Below, one piece after another: positions 11,751 through 59,515 of a stretch of 64,000 nt of DNA; position 1 is the stretch's first letter, and the number at the start of each line of letters is the position of its first letter. Location: assembly GCF_963662255.1 (NCBI RefSeq), contig NC_085047.1:110481872-110545871 (forward strand), read 5' to 3'. Under the pieces are notes generated by a model that was not told the origin of the DNA, made no database searches, and saw only the letters and a program-made list of their open reading frames with translations. The stretch comes from Cinclus cinclus. Taxonomy: Eukaryota; Chordata; Aves; Passeriformes; Cinclidae. The position numbers were made by a program, and so were the translations under genes.

Positions 11751-13763
11751 AGCTCAGTATTAAAGGTCTTAGCAAGTGCTCCTGCAAACCTGCTTGTCTT
11801 TGGGGCAGTGGATGCCACACCTGCATCTGCACCTCTCACTGAAATCCCGATTTGAATACCAAAGTTATTGTGATGGAGTAAAACCTCTGATAAAATCCCA
11901 AATTACGTCACATGGACAGAGGGTGGGGTCTGTTCAGCCTCACCATGGGAATTGTTGACACCTGCATGCTCTGGGAGCACCTTGCAGCCTAACCTTGGCT
12001 TGGCTCCCTAAAACCCCTGGAGTCAGGTCCTGATTACATCCTGAGCAGATCACAGGTGACAATGCAGGAGGGGAAGTGCAGGAGGAGGTGAAGGGTCTTA
12101 CCTAGTCCTGCACAGCTCTCAGGCTACAGATCTGATCATCACAGATCTGATGCTCTGTGTCTGAGCTTTTGCCTGTTTGTGTTCTGAATAGACAACTTAC
12201 CTTTCTACCTGTTCATTCGATCCTACTGTTTAATTTCTATTGACAGGTACCTCAAAAATCCAAATTGGGTGGGGTATGAACTCTTGAAGTGAGCATGTGG
12301 ATTACTCAAGTGAAGTTCAGGAATTTTCAAGTGACAAGAGATAAAAAGCCTGACAGCAGCAGTATCAGTACCTTCCCTCATGCCTTAGTACTACACACAG
12401 CCAGGACTGAGTTTGTGAGATCCCTGCAGGGAGGATTTCATCACTTTGTGGATCCCAAAAGGTTCTTTTTAGTGTGAGACTCAGCATGTGAACCCCAGAC
12501 AGCCCCAGAGGCTACAGAACAACCCAGCTGCAGCACAGCTGGGACAACAGGCAGGAATGGGGAAGTAGATAGTGACACCCCACTGATGTCTCACTCTTTA
12601 GCTGTTTCAATGATCAAACCAGATAAATATGTTAAAAACATATTAGTAAAAGTACATGTTAAGACTGAAAGTCAAAGATTCTCAAATGATTATGAGTGCC
12701 CTCAGAGGGTTAATATCACAGATGACAGCCAAAGGGATAACATTGAGCCCACAAGACAGTTTAAGCATTTTATTTTCTACCTGAAATCTTGCTAATTTAA
12801 AATCACAAATTGTAACAAGATGATATTGGCAGAGTGGAACCCTCAACAGCAGGCACTGAAATCCCTTGGAGACTGCTCTGGGCAGGGGGTAGCTGCTCAA
12901 ACCAACAAGGTATTCTCCTGGAAGCAGGATCTCTCTCCTCTTCCTTTCCTAACCCTTGGGAAATGCCCTAAAACCTTTACTGAAATGCCTATCTTGGTAA
13001 GTGGAGAACCAGAATACTTTACTTTAGAAGAGTCGTCATGATCAGTAAGCTGTACATTTCAGAGACAATTCTTTTTTATCCATTACAAAGTTTACTTGTC
13101 TGCATTTTTTTCCTAACAATAAATGAAAGAAAAAAAAAAGTTTTGAAAGTTCTCATAATAAACAGAAAACAATGAGATTTTTCTTCTTTCACCTACAGGG
13201 TAACTTCATAAATCTTTACTGATTTATTATCTAATAATCCTTACTGGGTTGTGGTTTTGACACAGATTTGTTACTTTTGTTACATCCATCCTAGTAAACA
13301 AAAATGGCTGTAAGGCAGAGTAAGGAGATGTTTAGACATTGAAATTGTTGCATGTAGTGAAAAATGACTGAGTTTTAAAAAGTTAATTTCTGCATAAGCC
13401 TGGGGTGGATTCTCCAGCATTCAGTAGCATGTGCCCCAACATTGTTGTAACCTGTAATATTTACTGCTTATTAATAAAATACTCAATACAACAATTCATC
13501 CGTCTCTCACTCCACAGTTATGCTAGTTAAGACATGAGTGCTCCTGTAATTTCACCTCCTTGCTCTGAACTAATTTCAGGAAACTCTTGGTTGTACAGAT
13601 GCAAAGCAGAAAACTGTTGAAGTGATCTGAAAAATCATTTAGTGGATTAGCCCCCTTCCACAAATGACTTTTTTCATCCTTGACAAAAAGCAGCAGTTTT
13701 TACTTACTTTTAAATGAACTTTAATTCCAATTAAAATATTTCCAATTGATAATTCTGGTTTTG

Positions 13764-13830
13764 ATTACAGAGTCATTTAGGTTGGAAATTAGCTCTTAGT
13801 GTCATCTAGTGCAACCCCCTTGGTTCAAGC
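13764..13830 (-). mobile_element. Degraded CR1 tail fragment
   Basis: 'attacagagtcatttaggtt' followed by 'ggaaattagctcttagtgtc' and 'atctagtgcaaccccctt' resembles the reverse complement of a CR1 3' end. It is short and diverged, and the downstream limit is unclear. Confidence 0.6.
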
Positions 13831-14619
13831 CATGGTAGCTGCAGCAGGCTTTTCAGGACTGCATGCACGTGTCTTCAGGACTTTTCTCTCAACAGTGTTT
13901 TTTTTAAGGAATTTAGGAAAACCACCTAAAGGTTTCATGTACATGCTGCAGACCCTCGATTTTTCCAGGTAAGAATTTCCCTAAACATGCTCATAACAGG
14001 TTGCCTCATCTCCCAGTGAAACCTGTGGCATGTTTAGGTTGGTAGCTCTGAATTGCTCTAATGTGTAGCTGCAACTTATCAAGAGAACACCAGGAGCTAT
14101 TGTCATATCAGGTTCTAAAATCTGACCTACCTGCAAGCAGTGTTAGTTAAAATTGCTTGGCACCTGTTCAGAATGTTCAGTTTTTTCACCGTAAGATTAG
14201 GTATCTCTTGAAAACTACAAATGTAATGGAAGTCTACTGAAACACGAGAGTAAATGAGGCATGTGTGAAGCTGCATGAAAAGATGTGCATGTGTAACATA
14301 TGTTTTACCATTGCTTTGCTGCCTCACTTTTAACCACAGTTAATATGCCTATTAATGCTAGGAACAAACTATTTTTCTCTATGGGAAAAGGAACTGGCTA
14401 ATACAGGGCATTCTTCCTCCAAATACTTCTATATAATTCAGTATCCTATCCTTTTTTTAAAGAGGTTTGTCATAGCAAGTAAAACAAAGACAGTGACGTT
14501 AGGATATTAAAAATAAAAGAGCAGGTCATAACATACACAACTTTTGAAAAAACCAGCAACATACATGGCTTGGCCAGATCAAAAGAGAGCAGCCAGCAGT
14601 AAAGCTGTTGTTAATGCAG

Positions 14620-14866
14620 TTTTTAAAAGGAGGTCAAGCTGCACTAAGGTTCAGGCTGGATATCAGGAGCAATTTCTTCACTGAAGGGATGGTTAAGCAT
14701 CGGGATGGTTGCCCAGGGAAGTGGTAGAGTCACCATCTCTGGAGGTGTTCAAGAAACAACTGGACCTGGCACTTAGAACAATGGTTTATTTGATATATTG
14801 ATGTCCAAATTTGCACTCAATGTACTTATGGGTATTTTCTAACTTCAATGATTCAATGATTCCATG
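14620..14866 (+). mobile_element. CR1 LINE 3'-end fragment with octamer tail
   Basis: Forward-oriented CR1 3' end: 'ttcaggctggatatcaggag', 'caatttcttcactgaaggga', 'tgcccagggaagtggtagag', 'tcaccatctctggaggtgtt' and 'caagaaacaactggacct'. It ends in the typical CR1 tail of imperfect 'attcaatg' units (14844-14866). The octamer tail instead of poly(A) is diagnostic of the family. Confidence 0.9.
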
Positions 14867-16031
14867 TAATTTACAAAATTTCTGATCTCTAATAGTTCAC
14901 TTGCATCAAAGATGCTTTGTTGTACTCTGAGAACTTCCCAGTTTCTTTCTTTTACTACCCGCAGCTATTTGTGTTTTATTAGGTTGATTTCATTAATGTT
15001 TACTGAAAATAGCTCTTTATGTTCTCTTCCATTTGCCCGATCTTAATTTCTAAGCCAAGTTTAATATGAAGACTTTAAATCTTGTCTCTTGCTTAGGGCC
15101 TCAAGTCCATCATGCTTTGGAGAGAATAATGTGTTATGTGTGCTTTTTTCACAGTCCTTCACTTCTTGGAGCAATTCTGAATGACCAGTGACATATGAGA
15201 GTAGTTCCTGTTTACATTTACTTCTGTCAAAGCAAAAGAAAACTTCTTCCTTTTTCCCCCCTTCTTGTAGACCTTTATTGCTGAGCTTTACTGTGTTTGT
15301 GGATTGGTTTTGGATTTCTTATTTTTTACTGCAGTTAGTTTTGGTATAAGAAATATAGTGCTGTATAGTTTTTAAAATTTTGGGGTGAAATTTTAATACC
15401 TGCTGGACAAGTCTCTATTTAACTTACAGTAGCATAATGACATAATCTAAATATGAATAATTAAATATAAACAAATATGAAGACAAGTTCCATTATCATT
15501 GACTGGAATCTACCATTCCAGTAACTGGATTTCCTCTGCTACAGTTGTTACTAGAATAATACTGAAGTGCTTTTTGACAATATTTTTTTTTTCATATTTA
15601 TGTGGTTTTGTTGGTACAAAGATTCACATGAACTGAAGATGGCTGAGTAATAGTTTTGATTTTTTCAGATTTTTTAAATAGGATAATTCATTTAGAAGAT
15701 ATCTTTTAGAGATCTCAGATTTGAAGTAGGGTCAGCTCTGACATCAGGCCTGACTGCTCAGGACTTTATCCAAGTGAGTCTTTTAAAACCTCCAGGGACA
15801 AATCTTGCACAAATTCTCTAGGAAAATGACTCCATTACAAGTTCATTACAAATGAACTCTTGCCTTCTGCTGTGGGTCTCAAAATACTCTTTTATTGTTC
15901 AGAATGACTTAATGCATGAATTAAAAACTAAGTCTGGTGACCCAATATCCTAAGAAAATCTGAAAAAGGAACAAAAAAGGCAGAATCAGCTAGTTGATAA
16001 CAGGCTTAGCTATCTGCAGTAAAACAACTAA

Positions 16032-16054
16032 AATTAATTAATTAATTAATTAAA
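16032..16054. repeat. (AATT)n microsatellite
   Basis: About five tandem 'aatt' units in A/T-rich intergenic sequence. Confidence 0.9.
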
Positions 16055-18282
16055 TTAACAATTTCCTTTAAAAAGGCTATATAATGAAACCAAAACAGAT
16101 AATCTAATATTCAACTAGTTCAACTTTCTGCATAATTTATTTCCATATATATGCTTTTCTTTAATCTAAGTTGTTTTCTTTTCCTTAAGGCAATTTCCTG
16201 CTTCTGTTAAAGGCTAGTGGAGACTAAGCTCCAAATATGAATGGATACCTGACAGACCCATCCATTTTTAATTTTGTTTACATAGAAGGTTGCTTCAATT
16301 CATTGCAATAACTTCAAAACATGTTATATGAAATGAAAGGTTTTAAAATAAATTTCAACCCCAAATTCTCTATTAGTGGATAGAGCAAGACCTTTAAAAC
16401 AAAGCGTGTGATTGGGAAGAATTCTAAGAAGTGTAGCTAACACTGTCAATAAAACTTCTCCTATCAGAAATCGGTACAACTGATACTGGAATGCATCACT
16501 GAAACAAAGAATTACACAAATTATTGAGCAAGAAGCTTAGGTTTTCATTAGCTGGATTGTGGCTTTCTGAAAGAGGGCAATAATACTTATAATACTTTGC
16601 TCCTTAGGAAAAACTAAACAAAAAACCCTACCTAAAACAACCACAAAATCAAACCAACTTTTTGTATGGTTTAAATTCATATTGCTCTTCAATACTGAGT
16701 GATCATTGGATGAAGGCACCCCTTAATGTGACCCTTGGGGGTCTGGGATCAGCCTTCACATCCCTGTGGGAACAGCTACAGAGATCACAAGACCTTTTTG
16801 CCTCCCCACATCCTACTGAAGAGTGAACACAAGGTGCTCTTTTCTTCCTGGTGCCTCATCATGTCCTCTGCTGCTACAAAGAGGAAAAACAACATTCTGT
16901 GTTTCGTGGTGCCTGCAGCCCCCAACATCCATTCAGAACCAAGTACCTTCTGAAAACCATACTGGATGGTTGTTGTTATCAGAAGGAGGTTTGTGATCAA
17001 GAGAGGAAATCGTATTTAAATAGTGAATAAAAAGATCAAATTCTTTATTTCTGTTCCATTCCTTTCCAGGAAGTTCCACTTCGGTTTTCAGAGTGCCGCC
17101 TTCTCAGCTCAGCGCTCTTTGTGTCCTCCTTTCTCTTCTGCCTTTCTTTGCCTGCTCTGTTTCTTTCCTGGTGTCCATCTGTACCCGTGGCAGCTCCAGC
17201 CAAAGAGCCTCACCACATCATTTTCCCAGTCCATGTGCTAAAACAGGCCTTGATTAGGTTACAAAGGCTGGTCTTGAAATGTCATTGTAAGATCTTGCTG
17301 TGCTTGGGTTTCAGCCCTTTCAGAGCTCTGCCTTAGAGGGAAGGGACATCTTTTCCTTGCTGGAACTGGAATTCCAGACCATTGCAGTGTGTGCCATGGA
17401 TCACAGAAGGTTTCCTTGGCTTTGCTTTTGCATGAACCTTTAGAGACCTTTTTAATGAAGTATACCAAATAATACTGAGGGATGAACCACATTTTCTGAC
17501 CGGTAGGAAAATGCACTTTAAAATCAAGTTTTTGATCTTGCTTCCCCACGCAGTTACACAAAGATGGATCCAAGTATGAGGCAATTCTGTTATTTTGCAT
17601 CTATTTACATTTTGAGAAGAATGCTGAGGGCTCCATCTGGATGGCCAACAATGGAGAAGCAGAGACTCACATTCCAGTTTTGAGATGGGCTACACTTAAA
17701 AATAAGCAAATTCTACCCTTCCTCATGGGTGCTTCCACTATACAGACATTAAACAAGCTATGGCTGCTGCTAAGGGAAAATTTGCTGGTATTACTTTGCT
17801 AATAATCAACACGAATTCCTTCAAGCATACAGCTACTAGTTCAGCTATCTTCCACAACACAAATGCAGGCTCAAGCTCTATTTTAATAAGAACACAGAGA
17901 TGTGGCCAGATTTAATATTCTTGATTGTTCCATGGCAGTTGCTAAGAGACTGAGCAGGATACATGGAAACGCATAAACACGCCCCCTCCCACTATTTGTG
18001 CTTAGAAAGGTTAAGATTACATGAGAAACCATCAACTTTTTGCCCAAAAATCTTAACTGAGATATGTATTTCTGAGGTAAGAATTAATTATTTATTCACG
18101 TACAGGTCTGGGAAAGAGGCTTAACTCTGAGGCTGAATTGAAAGGAGTCAAGAAGCTTTTTGTCATTGCTTTAGTCCAGCTTTCAGAGGATTAGAGCAGG
18201 AGACTGTTAAAAATCATTTAAGGGGAAGAAAGTAAAAATTAGTATAGGTGCACTTACTGTATTAACAAGCACCAAGCACCCT

Positions 18283-18299
18283 CCCCCCCCCCCCCCCCC
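18283..18299. repeat. 17-base poly(C) run
   Basis: Uninterrupted run of 17 C residues, equal to G17 on the minus strand, between the two convergent genes. Length may be affected by sequencing error. Confidence 0.9.
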
Positions 18300-21200
18300 A
18301 ATACTGTAAACATTTAAATGTGGGAAATGGCTTTGTCTTTTTTGTGTAGCATTAGTGAAAATAGTGTCCTCTACCCTAAGCTTGTGCAGTTGTCCCCATG
18401 GTGTGGACGCAAGGCAGAATTATTCAGAAGTTACTTCTATTCTCTTGGTCAATGATGTATTTCCTGTTGTGCAAATATTTTGCTTCATATATGACTATTT
18501 GACATAATCTGTAGCAGTTTCTTTGGTAAGAGTTATGACAATCTCTGAGCTCATTAAAAGTAGAGAAGAAAGTAGTCTGAGAGCCAGGCTTATTAAGGAA
18601 ATTAATATGCTTTACATAAAAAAAACCCACCATTTTATGGTGCCTGCTTTAGCTTATCCTCGGTCAATTTAGCTTATACAAACAGGTAACTTTTTACTAT
18701 AGTCAGGAAATATATATATTTTTCTGTAGTTTTCAAAAATCCTTTTCTACCAGGTATTTTAAAGCCTGAAATTGAGTTCTAACAGCTTTCATTAAAGTTG
18801 TTGAAGACTATTTGCATCTAGGATTAAAATGCAGATTTGCAAAGCACCCCTGGAAGCTCTGGCAGCATTTCCAAGTATTTCTTTAAGTAACAGCACTCTG
18901 AAATAATTTCCTTATAGAAATAAATAAAAAATGGAACAAATACAAGTTTATGCATGAGCTTTTCCTAGTGGCTCTAGTGCCCAGTTTTTGGACTATACAC
19001 ACCAGCCCAGTGTTACTCAAGTTGCAACACCTCATCTTCTATGTTGTCTTTTCAAAATCAACCAAGTAGCCTTCCTTGTGAAGTTTCTGAGGTAGGTATT
19101 GATGTTTTCTTTTAGAGGTGAGTGGCACAGCATTGTTCTTGACCAAACCATGTAAAAAGAAAACCACTGCTAAAACACATGGAAGAATTAGGTTTTAGTG
19201 ATGAGATTAAGAATGTCCATCTGGCAGTGGCCATGAGTCTAAACTAGGCTACCATTTCCATGCAATAATCTTACCACTCTGAGACAGTGAGTAACCTAGT
19301 GTACTTTTATTAGGTAAATGGAAGCAGAGGTTAATGAACATTTATTGGACCAACTTAACACCGTGAAACCACAGGCATCAGTCAGACTGAGAGGCAGCAT
19401 ACTGATAAGATCAAGTTTTCTTTACAAATCTATGAGCCCCTGTACAAAAATAAAGTATAAAAGGGGCAAACAGAAACATTTGTTTCTTCCCAATCCCAGG
19501 GCTGCTTCTGAGGTCACATTCAGCATAAATTTAGAGAAGTCCATGAGGTGCTCTAAATTATGCAGTGATATTTACAGTACCAGGAGGACCTTTCTCCACT
19601 TGGAGATTGAAAAAAAATAAAAAAACTGTAACATCAACTCTGCACCTGCACGAGCCTTCCCTTTGCAGGTGAAGCTTCCAGCTCACTTTCTGCAGCCTTT
19701 TGCCCTCTATGTACCACACAAACAACGAGACACTTCAGAAGGGTTTGAGCAGGGTGGGAGGATTGGACAGACTGAAAAGTCCAGGGCTTGCTCTGTCTGG
19801 GACTGTGCTGAAATCTGCTCATGGAGCTCACTGTGTGCTGTGGATCTGCTCAACTTAAAGCCTAGGTGGGATTTCCAGTTTAATCTTTTGCTACCGAAGT
19901 TTCCTATAAGGAAAACAGACTGTGGTAAAGACGAGGCAAGACAGGATGCTAACTGTGTGCTTTAGTTTTTGTCTCTTGATAAAAAGTTATACAGCAAGAA
20001 TAAAAGAAACAAAGCTCTCCAGGTCAGTCTTTCTACTGTGATAGCATTAACTGAACAGTAGTTCCACGTAAGAGAAGAAAAGGTAGGAGTTACATTAAAT
20101 CACTACTTATTGTCATCTACATAAGGCAGAAGCACCCTCATGGGCCTTGTGAGATTTCTTTCCTTATGAACTGGATACACTGAAACTCCAAGAAATTCAC
20201 ATTAACAGAGTCAAAAGTGTGTAGTTAAAACATTTATGATGGACTATACTCGAATTATCAAAATTACTTCACCTGTTCAATGCCATAAACATGTGAGATG
20301 AAAAATGTGTCACTGAAGTCAGACACCAATGCTCACCAGAGAAGTTTTTATTTCTAATATCAGAAACACTCCACTTCTTGATTTTCAGTAGGTCTTCCCA
20401 TCTTTGTGCTTTGCTGGGAAAAGAGGTAGTTCTGAGAATGAATGAGCCTGTCACTTCCATGAGCTCAGCCAGCGTGGACTCACCACTGCAACAGGACACC
20501 AGCTATGGTTCACCCAGGACAAAAGGACACACAACCACTTGAAATATTACCTCTTGCTCACTAAACAGTTCACACTTTGCACCATCCCCTTCTTCTGGGG
20601 CCAAACCCAGAACAGATGAGCACCTGCAATTACTCTGACAGTTCCCTCATTTGCCTCTCGTGCACACGAGGACCACGCTCTCTTATCCATTACTTCCCAC
20701 AAAACGACAAACTCAAGGGACTCAGGTACAGCTCTTGTTTTGGGATGCAGACACAGAACTGTGATTCCAGCTGTGGCATTAAGGGCATTCAACAGGTGGG
20801 GCAAAGTGATGGATGAATTTCCCTCCTGTGGGCTGCAAGCCAGGCTGTGAAAGCTGCAGGAAATAAACACCTTTCCCTGCCCTGGCTGGGTGGGAGGAGA
20901 CACAGCCAGACTGAGATTTCAGCTGTGGATTTTACAAGAATTGTAAACAGATGTGACCACCCAACCTGCAGGAGTAGGTAGGAGAAAATCAGCAACAGAA
21001 TTACCTCCGTGAGAAAGATTCAACTTTGAGAAGCCTTTTCTGATTGCAGGTGCAATGGTCCTGAACAGCTGGAACAGCCCACAGACCAATTCCAGCTGGA
21101 AGTTCCACTTGGAGGAAAAATCCGGCATCACTGTATCATTTTAATGTCAACACTAAAATTCGTAGTATACAACAGCACAGCCAACCAAACTTTGAGGAGA

Positions 21201-21539
21201 AGTAATTTTAAGGAACAGTGTGTTTCTGACAACTAAAAAGAGGTGGCATTGCCTGCTGCCTTTAACTATTTTCAGAGAAAATGCAAATTGTGGGCCAGCG
21301 AGAGCATGAAGGAGGGAAATGAAGTGCCAGGTCAATCCATGGTTACACTTTTTTGTTTGGTTCTGATCTAATTCCAACTTTGTGGAAGGAAGCCTGTGCT
21401 GGTCCAGGAGGAGCAGAGCCCCTGGGACAGACTGCAGGCTCTGCCCCTACAAAGGCTTCCTTTACAGACTTTAAGACACTTTTCCTCACTGTACCAGTCA
21501 CTGATTTGCTCTTGAAACTCCCTGTGATGAAATGAAGGA

Positions 21540-22825
21540 CCCAAAAGCATTTAATTGTTGAACACATAAAAGGAAGTATATTTAAAATAAAAAAAATTGG
21601 TCAGACTGTAGAGTCAATTACCATTTTTAAAGGAATTTACAGGGCTGTTGTAGATGAGTCTTTTGGAATAGTCAGTTTATCGCAATGTCTAAACTGGTTT
21701 CTTCATTGCACAGTATTTTCTTTTAAAATGTGTGCATCTTTAAACAATTACATACATATTAAAAATCAGCATTTCTTTGCTTCAACTTAATTAAAACGTT
21801 AATACTCTCAGACAACACAGATCTGAAATGGTGAAACCAGTAATTGCCCCCTCCCACCTTACAACAAATTAAATTGAGACAAAATTACAAACACATTTCA
21901 CTACATGATTATTATTAATAAAAATCAGTTTTTCTTTTTTTTTCTTTTTTTTTTTTTATAAAGTTGCCCAAAATGCAAGGGATGTGCATAGGTTTACAAC
22001 TCAGTCAGAATAATATTTTGCTTTATTCCCTTGGGTACGTGTTCCCATGAACGGAATGTACTTTGCTGTAGATTACAGGTTTTATCAACACAGATACACC
22101 AACGGCATGAACGCTTGCGACTGTCCACATGCATTAAGAGTCAAGACCCAATTTCAAATTTCTAAAACTTTTACAGAGTTCTTCAAAGAGACAGTATCAC
22201 GTTATCTGGATGTTACACAAAAGTACTTAAAAATACTAGCCTAGGAGAGAAATAAAAAAAAAAAGCGCAAAAAAAAAGGCCTTTAAAATTTATGAATTTG
22301 TTTCGTAACCACTAGACTAATTACTTCAAATAAATAAAGGAAAGCAAAGTATTCCAATCCATAAAATCAGACTCTAAAAAGAATGTAGTGTTCCACCCCC
22401 AAGTTAAGGTAACAGAATCATATTATTATTACTATTAAAATAGATTATAGAAAGCAGCATCTATTTTGTGCAGTTTTTAGGGGCCCTTGAAATAAAAAGC
22501 TATGATTTCCAAAAATATAACATTCCAAAGGACTGAATAATACATACATTTAAAGATACATTTTATTGAAGTTTAGGAGAAATGATTAAAAAAAAGATAC
22601 TGTCTCTTTAAATTAGTGTTTCATCTTTTTTTCCCCCTCCTCCTATCTATTCAGACATGACAATAATTATATTTTAGGTCACACTACATCTAGGTAGTCT
22701 CTAGGGGCCAAGACCTGTTGACACAAGGTCAATAACGAAGAGGTTTTCCATGTATGAGGTGGTTCCCAGTAATGACAGATTTTTTTTTTTTTCTTTTTCT
22801 TCTCCTCAATTCTCTCATTCCCGGT
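21540..22825 (-). other. CASK: Probable CASK 3' UTR
   Basis: Immediately downstream of the CASK stop on the minus strand. It is A/T-rich with no credible open frame. AATAAA appears on the minus strand at 22562-22567 and 22022-22027. A T-rich block at 21928-21957 is A-rich in the transcript and could mark an end or prime cDNA internally. The left boundary is my estimate. Confidence 0.45.
22562..22567 (-). terminator. CASK: CASK proximal poly(A) signal candidate
   Basis: 'tttatt' on the plus strand is AATAAA on the CASK strand, about 260 bases after the stop codon. A second hexamer follows at 22022-22027. Which one is used cannot be told from sequence alone. Confidence 0.4.
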
Positions 22826-58474
<35,649 letters not shown>

Positions 58475-59348
58475 CTACTGAAATCATATGCTATTTTACA
58501 TAAACTAGTGAGTGTTTACAATAGCCTGCTTATGTTACCAGGATTCGGATGACTGTTAAACTGCAAAACCCACAGATGTTCTGTATAAAAAATCTAGCAG
58601 CCTAGGGTTTTGGCTTTTAATTTTTAAACATTTCCTGATTTGAACAGTGCCATAGATTCAGGGTTCATAGGATGACATGGGAAAGTTCAAGAGGTTAAGG
58701 GCTTCTGCAAGCCTCCCATGCTTTTGCCACAGAGTTACAGAAACTATATTCTTCTACTAGAAGTGAACCTATGAATCTTGAATAAATGCTATAAACCAAA
58801 CATTCTGCTATAAAATCAAGTTAACCTGCATATCTGACTTTTCCCAATAAATCAAAAGCATCAAACATGCTGAACAGTAATTTAAATAAATCTTGGAATA
58901 TGGGAAAATACTCTTGAAGACAGAATGTTACAAAAGCCAAATACTCAGAGAACAGAAAAACAAACCTTCCAAGAATGGACATTCATAAAAAGGGTAACCT
59001 TATTTTACTAACATTGTCTGTTAGACAGAAGAATGTAATTTTATTTAAACAGGCTACTACAAACCTTCCACATTAATTTTCTTTTAAAAAACATTAAACT
59101 ATACAAAGCACAATGGAAGAAAGATCTTTCTTCAAGTTTCAAATTAGGCATAAGATACTATGGGCTCTTTTTCATACAAACCTAACAGACTGTGCATGTT
59201 TTAAAGGAATACACGTATACTTAAGAATAAACAGGTACTGTAATAAGCAGTATTTTCAAACCAAACCTTGTGGCTTACATTTCAAGCGATATTAAGATGG
59301 TCATGCCTGTAATTATTTTCTAATCTTTTTAGACTATTTCTTTGCTTT

Positions 59349-59376
59349 TATATATATATATATATACATATATATA
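59349..59376. repeat. (AT)n microsatellite
   Basis: Alternating 'ta' units with one C interruption near 59367, about 20 bases before a CR1 fragment. Confidence 0.92.
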
Positions 59377-59394
59377 ACATTTTTATGGAATTCA

Positions 59395-59515
59395 GAGACA
59401 TTTTTATCACAAGGGTGGTGAAACACGGCAACAAGTTGCCCAGGGAAGATGGGGAATCTCTCAACTTTGGAAATACTCAAAAGTTTCACTGAAATTCAAA
59501 CTACTGGATGCAAAA
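59395..59515 (+). mobile_element. Diverged CR1 fragment in CASK intron
   Basis: 'cacaagggtggtgaaacacg', 'caacaagttgcccagggaag' and 'ggggaatctctcaactttgg' followed by 'aaatactcaaaagtttcact' match the CR1 3' region in forward orientation with many changes. It is the only CR1 copy I recognise in the CASK part of the window. Confidence 0.7.

Larger units (their letters stand above)
5811..21540. other. Intergenic interval between convergent NYX and CASK
   Basis: About 15.7 kb with no recognisable gene. The open frames present are short (113 residues or less), lack recognisable domains, and several lie in CR1 copies. It holds CR1 fragments (10979-11325, 11679-11750, 13764-13830, 14620-14866), a hexamer repeat (6883-6910), an AATT repeat (16032-16054) and a 17-base C run (18283-18299). 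I saw no tRNA, rRNA or recognisable small RNA. Confidence 0.6.

Noticed and set aside
19318..19620. 100-residue open frame between the genes
   Set aside because: No recognisable domain, A/T-rich composition and no splice or promoter context; likely chance.
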